DNA from: Bacteroidota bacterium
GTDB taxonomy: Bacteria > Bacteroidota > Bacteroidia > Bacteroidales > CAIWKO01
Direction of reading: 5' to 3'
Assembly: GCA_037133915.1 (NCBI GenBank)
Contig: JBAXND010000010.1
Span: 1-64,000, forward strand
Length of the DNA stretch: 64,000 bases
The position numbers and the translations under genes were made by a program. Positions 44,202-53,556 of the stretch are shown in pieces; the first letter of the stretch is position 1, and every line of letters begins with the position of its first letter. The notes beneath the pieces were generated by a model. The model ran no database searches. It was not told the origin of the DNA and saw only the letters and a list, made by a program, of their open reading frames with translations.

Positions 44202-44837
44202 TCAATGCAGTTTTGAGCTTATCAGATGCAGGAATTCCTGCCGTGTTTTGTCAATCAGGAATGCTCCGGTAAAATCAGAAGTTGTGGTTACGGAGTTCTG
44301 TTTTTGAATACCCCGCATCATCATACACAAGTGGTTTGCTTCAATAACAACGGCGACGCCCAAGGGTTTCAGGGTTTCCTGAATGCAGTCTTTTATTTGT
44401 GTGGTAAGCCTTTCCTGCACCTGAAGCCTGCGCGCGAATGCATCTACCACCCGCGGAATTTTGCTCAACCCTACAATGTATCCATTGGGAATATAGGCAA
44501 CATGAGCTTTACCTATAAATGGCAGCATATGATGCTCGCACATGGAATAAATCTCAATATCTTTTACAATAACCATTTGGCGGTAATCTTCTTTGAACAT
44601 GGCCGACCGTAAAATCTCAACAGGATTCAGGTCGTAGCCGTGCGTAAGGAACTGCATTGCTTTTGCCACGCGTTCGGGCGTTTTCAGTAATCCCTCCCGT
44701 TCCGGATTTTCGCCCACCAGCTTCAGAACTTCGGTATAGTGAGCGGCGAGGTTTTTAATACTTTCAGGATTGTAAGTATCAACGCGTTCGTAATCATCCA
44801 TTTTGTTGTCCTGTGCCATCTGCTTATTCAGTTCCAT
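44202..44837 (-). CDS. folE: GTP cyclohydrolase I
   Basis: Converts GTP to 7,8-dihydroneopterin triphosphate, first step of folate and queuosine/tetrahydropterin synthesis. 211 residues. Zn ligands and active site MCEHHMLPF, then [32 protein letters not shown] and a second Cys in [10 protein letters not shown]. All key residues are present. The pterin synthase homologue (44856-45293) directly precedes it, only 18 bp away. Confidence 0.97.
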   Translation of the reverse strand: MELNKQMAQDNKMDDYERVDTYNPESIKNLAAHYTEVLKLVGENPEREGLLKTPERVAKAMQFLTHGYDLNPVEILRSAMFKEDYRQMVIVKDIEIYSMCEHHMLPFIGKAHVAYIPNGYIVGLSKIPRVVDAFARRLQVQERLTTQIKDCIQETLKPLGVAVVIEANHLCMMMRGIQKQNSVTTTSDFTGAFLIDKTRQEFLHLISSKLH

Positions 44838-44855
44838 TTTAAATAGTTCTTTAGT

Positions 44856-45293
44856 TTAATTTACTTGCAAAACTGTGTTCTGTGTTCCGTAATATTCCAC
44901 ACTGTTGTTCTCGGTTTCCTCAAGCTTCACACAGTGAAGTATGGCATTTTCATTTTTCACATCGGTTTCAAGTTGTTCCCAGATTGCAATAGCGATGTTT
45001 TCGGCGGAAGCCAAGCGACCGTTCATAAACGGCACTTCAATATTGATATTTTTATGATCCATGTGTTGAAGTACGCGCTCATGAATAATCTCACTCAGGC
45101 GGTGCAGGTTCATTACGAAACCCGTACCCGCATCAACCGGACCTTTTACGGTAACAAAAAGGGTATAATTGTGGCCATGCCAGTTTGGATTAGAGCATTT
45201 GCCAAACACTTCAAGATTTTTTTCATCCGAATAATCGGGACGAAAAAGACGGTGTGCGGCATTGAAATGTTCCCTGCGGGTGAGATACACCAT
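44856..45293 (-). CDS. 6-pyruvoyl-tetrahydropterin synthase / QueD family
   Basis: 145 residues from the ATG at 45293 (MVYLTRREHFNAAHRL); a frame extends further but its start is not family-like. Acts on dihydroneopterin triphosphate from FolE (next gene): either to 6-carboxy-tetrahydropterin (QueD, queuosine/deazaguanine route) or to 6-pyruvoyl-tetrahydropterin. Zinc His14, His39 and His41 (AAHR, HGHNY), catalytic Cys33 (GKCSNPN). Being fused to no other domain and next to folE fits QueD; the two functions cannot be separated by sight. Confidence 0.9.
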   Translation of the reverse strand: MVYLTRREHFNAAHRLFRPDYSDEKNLEVFGKCSNPNWHGHNYTLFVTVKGPVDAGTGFVMNLHRLSEIIHERVLQHMDHKNINIEVPFMNGRLASAENIAIAIWEQLETDVKNENAILHCVKLEETENNSVEYYGTQNTVLQVN

Positions 45294-45620
45294 GGCTGTT
45301 AATTTTCGTAAAGGTAAAAATATTTTCGTTACATTATGTATTGTGCGTACTGCTCCGCTGATAAGAATCAGCATCATCGGACAATACTAAAACGCCGTGG
45401 GCTCATTTCAAAGAAATTATTATCTTGCAGCAGTTTTCTCCGTAGCGGGAAAGCAATATTTCGCCTTCGCTGCCGTTCAGTTAAGAATCTGACGATACGA
45501 ATGCAGTGAAGGATTTTGTTTCTGCGTGTAATTTGGCGCTTCCGGAAGCCACGCGGAAAATACTGAGAAAAATACCGGAACAAGAGTACTTTATTATTAA
45601 CAATAACACGGATACAAAAC
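45294..45620 (+). other. intergenic region between the pterin synthase and TPR genes
   Basis: 327 bp between divergent genes. No gene, RNA or repeat was recognised. A weak -7 like TACCTTTA on the minus strand at 45309-45316 precedes the pterin synthase; no clean promoter for the plus-strand gene was seen. Confidence 0.4.
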
Positions 45621-46943
45621 ATGAAAAAATTTGTTTTTGCACTGGTGATTATGTGCTTATTTTTTGGATTTGCAGGCGCTCAAACAGCTGAAGAATATGC
45701 CAAGACAGGCAATGAGAAATTCACTGCCAAAGATTATAAAGGCGCCATTGAGAGTTATACAAAAGCGCTTGAGCTGTATCCGAATTTTACAGATGTTTTC
45801 TTTAACCGCGGTCAGGCGTATATCAAACTTGAAGATTATGATAACGCCATCAACGACTTCAATAAAGTACTTGAATTTAAGGCCGACAAAGCTGAAGCAT
45901 GGTATTTCAGGGGCAATTGTAAAGTATTTAAAAAAGACCTTGCCGGAGCCGTTGACGATTATTCCAAAGCCATTGAATGGAAAGCTGATTATGCCAGCGC
46001 TTATTTTCAGCGTGGTTCGGTGAAAAAAGATCAGAATAAACTCACGGAAGCTATTGCCGATTTATCGCAGGCCATTACATTGAAACCCGATTACAAAGAA
46101 GCGTATTTTAAAAGAGGCGTAACCTATCAGCTCAGCAGTAAATACACCGAAGCTATTGCCGATTATACAAAATACGCAGAGCTCAACCCAAAGAGTCAGC
46201 TTGCTTTCGATAATATGGGTATCTGCAAATTCAATGTTAAAGATTATGAAGGTGCTGTTACAGATCATTCAAAAGCCATTGAGCTGAAACCGGATTTTTA
46301 CAATGCATGGTTCAACCGTGGAATGGCATATCTGGCACTCTCTAAATTTGCTGAGGCAAAAAGTGATTTTACTAAAGTAATTACGCTCAAAGCAGATTTT
46401 GCCGACGCTTATTACCGTCGCGGTCTTGCAGAGCGCTCACTTGACGAAGCAAGCAATGCGATTGCCGATTTCGGAAAAGCCATTGAGCTCAATCCTAAAC
46501 TTGCAGAAGCGTATCTCGACCGTGGCATTACCTTTCATAACGGAGCCAATTATCAGGGTGCGGTCGACAACTTCACAAAGTATATTGAACTCAATCCGTC
46601 CAATTCTCCCGTGTATGTGTATCGCGGCAAATCATATAAATTATTAAAAATGGCTGATAAGGCAAGCGAAGATTTCAATAAAGCTATTTCGCTTGATGCT
46701 AACAATGCCAGCGCTTACGTTGAACTGGGCATTGATTTTGAAGATGCCAAGGATTATGTTAAAGCTCTCGAGAATTTCGACAAAGCAATTTCTATTAAAG
46801 CCGATATGGCTGATGCATGGTTCTATCGCGGAATGGTGAAAGAAGCTCAAGGCGATAAAGCGGGTGCTTGCGCCGACTGGAAAAAAGGTGCCGAGCTTGG
46901 CAGCAGCAGCGCCAAATCCAACGCAGATGCTAAATGTAAGTAA
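45621..46943 (+). CDS. exported TPR-repeat protein
   Basis: 440 residues. Signal peptide (MKKFVFALVIMCLFFGFAGA) followed by about a dozen TPR units of 34 residues from residue 27 to the end, for example GNEKFTAKDYKGAIESYTKAL and GMAYLALSKFAEAKSDFTKVI. The final unit is degenerate (GDKAGACADWKKGAELGSS, a Sel1-like tail). Predicted periplasmic or outer-membrane-associated scaffold. Function unknown. Confidence 0.88.
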   Translation: MKKFVFALVIMCLFFGFAGAQTAEEYAKTGNEKFTAKDYKGAIESYTKALELYPNFTDVFFNRGQAYIKLEDYDNAINDFNKVLEFKADKAEAWYFRGNCKVFKKDLAGAVDDYSKAIEWKADYASAYFQRGSVKKDQNKLTEAIADLSQAITLKPDYKEAYFKRGVTYQLSSKYTEAIADYTKYAELNPKSQLAFDNMGICKFNVKDYEGAVTDHSKAIELKPDFYNAWFNRGMAYLALSKFAEAKSDFTKVITLKADFADAYYRRGLAERSLDEASNAIADFGKAIELNPKLAEAYLDRGITFHNGANYQGAVDNFTKYIELNPSNSPVYVYRGKSYKLLKMADKASEDFNKAISLDANNASAYVELGIDFEDAKDYVKALENFDKAISIKADMADAWFYRGMVKEAQGDKAGACADWKKGAELGSSSAKSNADAKCK

Positions 46944-47021
46944 TCCTGGTTGCTTGCATATTAATAATTTCTGTTGACCAAAATCATCATGATTTTATTG
47001 GGATTCGTATGCTTATTTTCG

Positions 47022-47054
47022 TAATTTTACACGAAATATCAATAAAAAAAGGAG
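47022..47054 (+). promoter_or_regulatory. ferritin promoter and Shine-Dalgarno
   Basis: A -7-like TAATTTTA at 47022-47029 with a TTG at 46998-47000 (21 bp). AAAGGAG at 47048-47054 lies 8 bases before the ATG. This is the only clear Shine-Dalgarno sequence noticed in front of a gene start in this window, though starts were not exhaustively surveyed. Confidence 0.55.
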
Positions 47055-47062
47055 ATTGAATT

Positions 47063-47578
47063 ATGTTAAGCAAAAAAATGGAAGATGCGCTGAATACACA
47101 AATCAACGCAGAATTTTATTCATCATACCTTTACCTCTCAATGGCCGCCTACCTGAATGAAGCGAATCTGGTGGGATTTGCGCACTGGATGGAGATTCAG
47201 GCTCAGGAAGAAGCCGCTCACGCGATGATGTTCTATATTTATATGAAAGATCGCGGCGCTAAGATTACTCTGGGCGCTATCGACAAACCTGACTCATCAT
47301 GGAAAAGCCCGTTGGATGTGATGGCCGCTGTTCTCAAACATGAACTGAAAGTTACCGGATTAATCAACAATCTGGTTGACCTTGCTTTGAAAGAACGCGA
47401 CCACGCAACAAACAATCACCTGCAATGGTTTGTAAAAGAACAGGTGGAGGAAGAAGCCAATGCAACGGCTATTCTTCAGCAGCTTAAGCTCATTGGCGGT
47501 AAAGGAGAAGGTTTGCTGATGCTGGACCGCGAACTGAAAGCCCGGGTATTTGTAAATCCGATGACGCCCGGCGCTTAA
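47063..47578 (+). CDS. bacterial non-heme ferritin
   Basis: Iron-storage nanocage subunit, 171 residues. Ferroxidase ligands Glu17, Glu50 and His53 (EFYSSYLYL; EIQAQEEAAHA) and the central helix residues Glu94-region KERDHATNNHLQWFVKEQVEEE. It oxidises Fe(II) and stores it as ferric mineral in the cytosol. Strong Shine-Dalgarno suggests high expression. A terminator follows at 47600. Confidence 0.95.
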   Translation: MLSKKMEDALNTQINAEFYSSYLYLSMAAYLNEANLVGFAHWMEIQAQEEAAHAMMFYIYMKDRGAKITLGAIDKPDSSWKSPLDVMAAVLKHELKVTGLINNLVDLALKERDHATNNHLQWFVKEQVEEEANATAILQQLKLIGGKGEGLLMLDRELKARVFVNPMTPGA

Positions 47579-47599
47579 TACATCCATTAATTTAACACT

Positions 47600-47632
47600 A
47601 AAAGGAAGTTTTGCAGTGCGAAGCTTCCTTTT
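47600..47632 (+). terminator. terminator of the ferritin gene
   Basis: Stem AAAAGGAAG (47600-47608) pairs with CTTCCTTTT (47624-47632), loop of 15 bases, followed by a T-rich tail. It overlaps the promoter of the next gene. Confidence 0.75.
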
Positions 47633-47643
47633 GTTTATTTTTG
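47609..47643 (+). promoter_or_regulatory. promoter of the antiporter gene
   Basis: TTTTG at 47609-47613 and an exact -7 box TATTTTTG at 47636-47643 (22 bp spacing), about 20 bp before the ATG at 47664. The -33 element lies in the ferritin terminator loop. Confidence 0.5.
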
Positions 47644-47663
47644 CAAGCGTATAAGCCACGGTT

Positions 47664-49838
47664 ATGAAAACAGGCAGAAATACGCTGTTTTACATCGTTA
47701 CTATTGCACTTTTCGGAGTGCTGATGTGGCAGGTGTTTGTTCATGGACAAGCACAGGAAACAGGCAAAGTAACTAGTACACGGATAATAGAAAATTCTCC
47801 CGGCTCTCATGGTTTTCCTGCCGTTATTGAAGGATTCAAAGAAAATCTGCAGCACCCCCTTTCCATTCTTATCTTACAAATTCTGCTCATTCTGATTGTT
47901 GCCAGGGCTCTGGGACGTCTTATGGTAATGATACGCCAACCCAGCGTGATTGGTGAAATCATTGCAGGTATTGTGCTCGGGCCATCGTTGCTGGGAACAC
48001 TCATTCCGGGATTCTCGTCATTTGTGTTTCCATTGGAGTCGCTGAAAAATTTACAGTTCCTGAGTCAGATAGGATTGATTCTCTTCATGTTCATTGTGGG
48101 TATGGAACTTGATTTAAAAGTGCTTCGCAAGAGAGCCGCCGATGCTGCCATTGTCAGTTATGCCAGCATACTTATACCTTTCTTTCTGGGCACAGGACTG
48201 GCTCTCTTCATTTATCAAGAATTCGCGCCGGCCAACATTTCATTTACAGCATTCGCACTATTTCTGGGTATAAGTATGAGCATTACGGCATTTCCTGTAC
48301 TTGCACGCATAGTACTTGAACGGGGTATGGCACGCAGTTCTATTGGCACAATGGCGCTAACCAGCGCAGCTACCGGCGATGTTATGGCGTGGTGCATCCT
48401 TGCCATTGTGATAGCCATCGTAAAAGCGGGCGTGATTACCGGTGCGCTGATGACCATCGCACTTTCCGTAATTTTTGTAGCCTTCATGCTGTATGCCGTA
48501 CGACCCCTGCTGAACAGGGTCGCCATTCATTATATGTCACGTGAAACCATCAGCAAACCGATAGTTGCGCTTATATTTGGAATTCTTTTTCTTTCAAGTT
48601 ATTTAGCTGAACTGATTGGCATTCATGCGCTGTTCGGTGCTTTTCTGGCAGGTGTCATTATCCCGTCCAAAACGCAATTCCGGCACATTCTGGCTCAAAA
48701 GCTGGAAGACGTAAGCCTCGTGCTGCTGCTTCCGCTTTTCTTTGTGTTCACAGGTTTGCGCACACAGGTCGGATTGCTGAACTCAGGCCATTTGTGGGGT
48801 GTTTGCGCTATTATTATTCTTGTTGCCGTTGTCGGGAAGTTTCTCGGAAGCGCACTTACATCAAAGATGACGGGGCAACCCTGGAAAGACAGCCTCATCA
48901 TTGGAGCGCTGATGAACACCCGCGGACTGATGGAAATGGTGGTATTGAACATCGGTTACGAGCTCGGTATTCTGAATCCCGAGATATTCACCATGCTTGT
49001 AATCATGGCGCTCACAACAACCTTCATGACCGGTCCGGCTATTGATACTATTGAATTTTTCTGGAACAGAAAAGAACGACGTTTGAATAAAATGGCCGGC
49101 ATGGCCTACCACCTGCTGATTTCATTCGGGTCGCCGCGTTCCGGCAGCCGCCTGCTCGAACTTGCCGTTCAGCTTGGGCTGAAGAATGGTCCGAAAAATA
49201 AAATCACCGCGCTTCATCTTTCGCCGTCGGCAGATATATCCATGAATGAAGCACGCGTTTTTGAACTTGAAGGATTCCGACCCATCGTAGAAACCGCGCG
49301 CAGTCTGGATACGGAGATAAAAACAGAATATCGCTCAACGAACGATGTCAGTCGTGAGATTATACAGTTTGCCAACAGCGGCAAGTTCAACCTCATGCTT
49401 GTAGGAAGCTCGCGACAATTATTCTCTCACGAAGAAACCGGCGGTAAGGTGCGATTTTTGGCCGAAGATATTGTATGCCCGGTAGCTGTTCTTATTGACC
49501 GTGGATTCAACAATATTCATAAAGCAAGTTTAATTATAGACGACCTGAGCGAACAGTATATCTCAGCCATTCTGGCGCACTTCATGTCCGATCCACAAAA
49601 TGAATTAGTAATTCTGGATAAACATAATTTACTGGAAAAAGATTCCGGTCTGTGGGGAATCCGTAATGAACATAATGCAACACGCATCCGCCGCGTAGTA
49701 GCCAGCATCAATGATAGTACCGTTCCGGAAGGTACAGAGTTGATCATTGTAAGCATGCAATACTGGAATAAGGCAAAACAACGAAACGAAGACTGGATTA
49801 ACTACGCACCGTCAATTCTGGTGGTTTCCGCAAAATAA
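47664..49838 (+). CDS. CPA2 cation:proton antiporter with USP-like C-terminal domain
   Basis: 724 residues. A signal-like N-terminus precedes about 12 membrane helices (about 65-475), with the family strings RQPSVIGEIIAGIVLGPSLLG, GLILFMFIVGMELD and AITAFPVLARIVLERG-like (SMSITAFPVLARIV). The cytosolic tail (about 480-724) resembles universal-stress-protein domains, which bind nucleotide and regulate such transporters. Probable Na+ or K+/H+ exchange at the inner membrane; ion identity cannot be read. Standing alone, with its own promoter. Confidence 0.9.
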   Translation: MKTGRNTLFYIVTIALFGVLMWQVFVHGQAQETGKVTSTRIIENSPGSHGFPAVIEGFKENLQHPLSILILQILLILIVARALGRLMVMIRQPSVIGEIIAGIVLGPSLLGTLIPGFSSFVFPLESLKNLQFLSQIGLILFMFIVGMELDLKVLRKRAADAAIVSYASILIPFFLGTGLALFIYQEFAPANISFTAFALFLGISMSITAFPVLARIVLERGMARSSIGTMALTSAATGDVMAWCILAIVIAIVKAGVITGALMTIALSVIFVAFMLYAVRPLLNRVAIHYMSRETISKPIVALIFGILFLSSYLAELIGIHALFGAFLAGVIIPSKTQFRHILAQKLEDVSLVLLLPLFFVFTGLRTQVGLLNSGHLWGVCAIIILVAVVGKFLGSALTSKMTGQPWKDSLIIGALMNTRGLMEMVVLNIGYELGILNPEIFTMLVIMALTTTFMTGPAIDTIEFFWNRKERRLNKMAGMAYHLLISFGSPRSGSRLLELAVQLGLKNGPKNKITALHLSPSADISMNEARVFELEGFRPIVETARSLDTEIKTEYRSTNDVSREIIQFANSGKFNLMLVGSSRQLFSHEETGGKVRFLAEDIVCPVAVLIDRGFNNIHKASLIIDDLSEQYISAILAHFMSDPQNELVILDKHNLLEKDSGLWGIRNEHNATRIRRVVASINDSTVPEGTELIIVSMQYWNKAKQRNEDWINYAPSILVVSAK

Positions 49839-49866
49839 CAAATCAATCTTTAGAATTATTGGCTTT

Positions 49867-50097
49867 CATGGGTAAAAAAGGGACATGAGGATTCTTTGCG
49901 CCTTTGCGTAAAATCAGTGAACAGTGAACAATTTGTCAATTTGAAAATTCAGCAATTCGGCATTTCGACAGGCCCGCCTGAACGGACGGGCAGGCTCAAT
50001 GACTGAATTTGGTTCATGTCCAAAAAACAGCAAAAAACGGACATGAGTTAATTGTCATGGGTAAAAAAGGGACATGAGAATTCTTTGCGCCTTTGCG
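49867..50097 (+). repeat. 42-bp direct repeats bracketing copy B
   Basis: A 42-bp string beginning CATGGGTAAAAAAGGGACAT at 49867-49908 recurs at 50056-50097 with a single difference (gagg versus gaga). The second copy lies inside copy B of the dispersed repeat, so the two 42-bp units sit about 190 bp apart. The remainder of the gap 49839-50163 has no gene. Confidence 0.85.
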
Positions 50098-50105
50098 CCT
50101 TTGCG
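49948..50105 (-). repeat. 158-bp dispersed intergenic repeat, copy B
   Basis: Reverse-complement match of copy A (27017-27174), 8 mismatches over 158 bp. Fills the 325 bp gap between the antiporter and MBOAT genes. It includes the GGACATGA/TCATGTCC inverted repeat and the extra CCTTTGCG units at its right end. Confidence 0.85.
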
Positions 50106-50163
50106 TGAGAAAAAATGAATGACATAATAATTCAATGTCAGAAAATTATATCTCGGAAAAAAA

Positions 50164-51645
50164 TTAGAACTCCAGATAAATGAAGGGTTGTGCATCGGAG
50201 CTGTATGCCTGATAAATGAACAGAATTGCCAGTACTACGATGAGCGCCTTCACGGTCCAGTGCATCTTCACATAAACGCCTTTGAAAAAGTTAATCCATT
50301 TCATGGGAAGGTAATGAAGCACGTAGGCAAGTATCAGAATTATCAATGGCTTCATGTATAGTTGTGCCCATTGTGCCGCCACACTGATATCAAATTTTGT
50401 GAATATGAGTGTGTACATTTTCCATGCACCGTTCAAATCCGGTGCGCGGAATAATATCATTGAGAACGTAAGAAAATGGAAGGTAATAATGATGCTCAGA
50501 AAGCGGTACAACCATTTTGGAATTGTTTTACCAAGCTTTGCAAAAGCGTCGCCGGTTGTCATGGTCCATGCAATGGCAATGCCATGGCTGATGCCCCACA
50601 GAATATAAGTCCATGCCGGTCCGTGCCACAATCCGGAAATAAAAAATGTGATAAGAACGCCGATTACGATACCGCGCTTTTTGTAGCTTCTTAAATTGTA
50701 TGATAACGGGTAAAACACGTATTCATTGAGCCATCCGGAAAGCGTCATATGCCAGCGGCGCCAGAAATCCACAACATTGGTTGCAAGAAATGGTTTATTG
50801 AAGTTGGGCTCTACCCTGAATCCCATCAGGCAGGCCAGCCCTATCACGATATCGGTATAACCGGAAAAATCAAAATAAATCTGAGCCGTATAGCCATAAG
50901 TTGCCATCAGTCCTTCAAAACCGGTGAAATATTCCGGCGAATCAAATACGCGGTCAACAAGGTTTGCGCCCAGAAAATCGGCGATGAATATTTTTTTGAA
51001 TGCTCCAACCAGTATCAGGAATAATCCGGCGCCAATGAGCTCATTGGTGAGTTCATTCTTCTGTCTGAACTGCGGCAGTAAGTCGCGCGATTTTGAAATG
51101 GGACCTGCGAGAATATTCGGAAAAAATGAAACAAACAACAGATAATTGAGCCAGCTCTTTTCATATTCTTCCGCTCGTTCACGGTAAATATCTAAAATAT
51201 AAGATAGTGTTTTGAAAACGTAAAATGAAATTCCCAGGGGCATTATAAGGTTCAACAGTATGGGCGATTCGCCCTGTCCTGCCGCGCCAAACAATGAATT
51301 CAGAAAAAAGTTGGTATACTTAAAAAATATCAGTGACCCGATATTTATAAACAGCGACAAAAATAGCAGCAGTTTTCGTTTAGAATCGACTGTGCTGCTG
51401 AACATGGCTTTGCCGATAAAAAAATCGGATGTGCCCATCAACACAAGTAATATCACATAAAGCCCACTTATCTTATAATAAAAGTACAGCGAGAAAATCA
51501 ATAACAGCGTATTGCGTTTGCGGACATCATTATAAACGAACACATATCCCACATAAAACAGCGTGAACAAAAGTATGAACAACACCGAATTGAAGATGAG
51601 CGGTGATTGTGCATGGTATAATAAAGATGTTAAAAAATCATTCAT
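50164..51645 (-). CDS. MBOAT O-acyltransferase
   Basis: 493 residues with about ten membrane helices. Conserved MBOAT residues: His299 (DFWRRWHMTLSGWL) and the catalytic His341 (GLWHGPAWTYILWG). Members such as AlgI, DltB and PatA move an acyl group from a cytosolic donor across the membrane to sugar or peptidoglycan hydroxyls in the periplasm. Last gene of an operon whose upstream partners are two SGNH proteins and an acyl carrier protein. Substrate unknown. Confidence 0.93.
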   Translation of the reverse strand: MNDFLTSLLYHAQSPLIFNSVLFILLFTLFYVGYVFVYNDVRKRNTLLLIFSLYFYYKISGLYVILLVLMGTSDFFIGKAMFSSTVDSKRKLLLFLSLFINIGSLIFFKYTNFFLNSLFGAAGQGESPILLNLIMPLGISFYVFKTLSYILDIYRERAEEYEKSWLNYLLFVSFFPNILAGPISKSRDLLPQFRQKNELTNELIGAGLFLILVGAFKKIFIADFLGANLVDRVFDSPEYFTGFEGLMATYGYTAQIYFDFSGYTDIVIGLACLMGFRVEPNFNKPFLATNVVDFWRRWHMTLSGWLNEYVFYPLSYNLRSYKKRGIVIGVLITFFISGLWHGPAWTYILWGISHGIAIAWTMTTGDAFAKLGKTIPKWLYRFLSIIITFHFLTFSMILFRAPDLNGAWKMYTLIFTKFDISVAAQWAQLYMKPLIILILAYVLHYLPMKWINFFKGVYVKMHWTVKALIVVLAILFIYQAYSSDAQPFIYLEF

Positions 51646-51699
51646 TTGTTACTTTTCATTTTGCGCCCTTAAATAGCTGAACAAATATTTTTCAAAGAA

Positions 51700-53556
51700 T
51701 CAGGGAATAATTAGCGTTTGCCCAATACTCAGTTTGTCACTGCTCAGTTTATTTGCTTTCTTGATTGCTTCAACGGTTGTCCCGTACTTTTTTGCAATTG
51801 ACCAAAGCGAATCACCTGAAGTAACTTTATAATTTCCTTTACGTGAACTCTGCACAGTATTAGGAACAATGGCGTCCTGCTTTGGCTTTACATACTGCTT
51901 CTGCTCTACCGTAGTTTTGTTTTGCAGCTTATCGGCGCCTGCCCCTTTTTTATAGATTACAATGGTTTCTCCGGCCACAATTTTTGTTCCGCGCAGTCCG
52001 TTCCAGTATTGAAGATTACTTACCGTAGTGCCGTATTTTTCGGCAATACTGCCCAGATTATCGCCTGAGCGAATGGTATAATAAATTTTGTCTCCGCTTT
52101 CTGTTTCCTGTTCCGGCTCATTGTAGACGGCTTTTGGCTCTTTTTCGTTCTTTTCCTGTTTGATGTTTATTTCGTCAACAAAATACTTTTTCAGCGACGT
52201 AGTATCAATTATATATTTTTGCGCATCCAGGCTATCGTTTCGGAAACGCGCCAACGACAGACGATACGAGTTCAGCATGGCATTCAGCAGCAGTTCTCCG
52301 CGAACATAATAGCCGGGTGCCGAAAGATGAATTTTATCATTACGTCCCAATCCCGCTTTGCACCAAAGTGTCATCGAATTACTTCCGCCTGCAACATCAT
52401 AATAATCATAGAATGCGCATTTTTTCGCCATCGCCACACGTTTGGTTAACTCCATAAAATCCTTGCACTGCGGGATGCTGCGGCGGCGCTTGTAAAAAAT
52501 ATCCTGAGAGTTTGAAACAATGATGCATGCGGCGGGGCAGGCTCTTTTTATAGTATCAATGATGGCAGAAAGATCTTTTTCAAGATCGGCGGCATTGAAG
52601 CCTCCTGCATAGAAATCGTTGGCACCAAGGTCAATCACTACTAAGTCGGGATCGACCGATGGAAGCTGTTTTCCAAACAATCGCTGCTTAAGAATACTTT
52701 TATAACCGGCACCATTGATACCAATGGAATTATACAGCACGCCTTTATCTTCATTGCTTTCGACCTGTATACCATAGCATTCAAAAAAGTTTTGCTTCTT
52801 TTCTGTTTTATTAATGATGAATTCCAGCGTATCCGACGGCTTTGACAGTTTAATTTCTATGTATGCTTTTTTGGATGCATAATTGTTGCAGGAAAGGAGT
52901 ATGGGCGATGAGGAACCGCCTGTTTTCAGGCGAATATCATAACTCAGCGAATCCTGCTTGCAGAATAATTTAATAACTGTAAACCCCGGTCTGATAAAGC
53001 CTTCCCTGAATACAATTTTGAAACCGGCTGTTGAATCTGAGGTGCGTATGGTTGCACCAATCACACCCATATCTAAAACCGCTTCACGCTGAATATTGCG
53101 TGTATAATCCCAGTTGCCGTTACAAAATGTTCTGTAATCATAGGCAGGATGAGTGCCTGCAGCTTTGTAAGGAAACACCAGACCGCGACCACCATATCCA
53201 AAAAGTTCCTGCATGCGTTCGCGGATGTACCCCGTCGGAAAATCAGACTGCAGGTGGCTGTCGCCTATATGCAGTATTTTTAATTTACGGTTGGGCGTCT
53301 GCGATATTTTTGTAAAGAAACTCTGAATTGCAGAAAAATCAGACCATTCAATATAATTGCGGTCGTAACGGATGAACGGATAATAGCGCTGATAGCGAAT
53401 AAGCGTTTGCACATAACTTGGACTGGTGAGGGAATCTTTATCTACAACAGGCTTTCCCTGAACGGGGAATAGTGCATGACGGAATGCCAGAAGCCCTACT
53501 ACCAAAGGAATCAGCAGCAGTATAAAATATTTCCGGTTCCGTTTTTTAGACCTCAT
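51700..53556 (-). CDS. SGNH hydrolase with two C-terminal LysM domains
   Basis: 618 residues. N-terminal membrane anchor (about 11-27). SGNH/GDSL domain: HIGDSHLQSD with Ser100, VIDLGANDFY (Gly/Asn block) and DKIHLSAPGYY, with Asp-x-x-His intact. Two LysM domains at the C-terminus (about 483-528 and 570-618, SGDNLGSIAEKYG and SGDSLWSIAKKYG) should bind peptidoglycan. Probable periplasmic esterase/acyltransferase acting at the wall, coupled to the MBOAT. ATGA overlap with the next upstream SGNH gene. Confidence 0.92.
   Translation of the reverse strand: MRSKKRNRKYFILLLIPLVVGLLAFRHALFPVQGKPVVDKDSLTSPSYVQTLIRYQRYYPFIRYDRNYIEWSDFSAIQSFFTKISQTPNRKLKILHIGDSHLQSDFPTGYIRERMQELFGYGGRGLVFPYKAAGTHPAYDYRTFCNGNWDYTRNIQREAVLDMGVIGATIRTSDSTAGFKIVFREGFIRPGFTVIKLFCKQDSLSYDIRLKTGGSSSPILLSCNNYASKKAYIEIKLSKPSDTLEFIINKTEKKQNFFECYGIQVESNEDKGVLYNSIGINGAGYKSILKQRLFGKQLPSVDPDLVVIDLGANDFYAGGFNAADLEKDLSAIIDTIKRACPAACIIVSNSQDIFYKRRRSIPQCKDFMELTKRVAMAKKCAFYDYYDVAGGSNSMTLWCKAGLGRNDKIHLSAPGYYVRGELLLNAMLNSYRLSLARFRNDSLDAQKYIIDTTSLKKYFVDEINIKQEKNEKEPKAVYNEPEQETESGDKIYYTIRSGDNLGSIAEKYGTTVSNLQYWNGLRGTKIVAGETIVIYKKGAGADKLQNKTTVEQKQYVKPKQDAIVPNTVQSSRKGNYKVTSGDSLWSIAKKYGTTVEAIKKANKLSSDKLSIGQTLIIP

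Noticed and set aside
45382-45620. Small ORFs upstream of the TPR gene
   Set aside because: Short frames (60-82 residues) without motifs, opposed by intergenic composition and no promoter.
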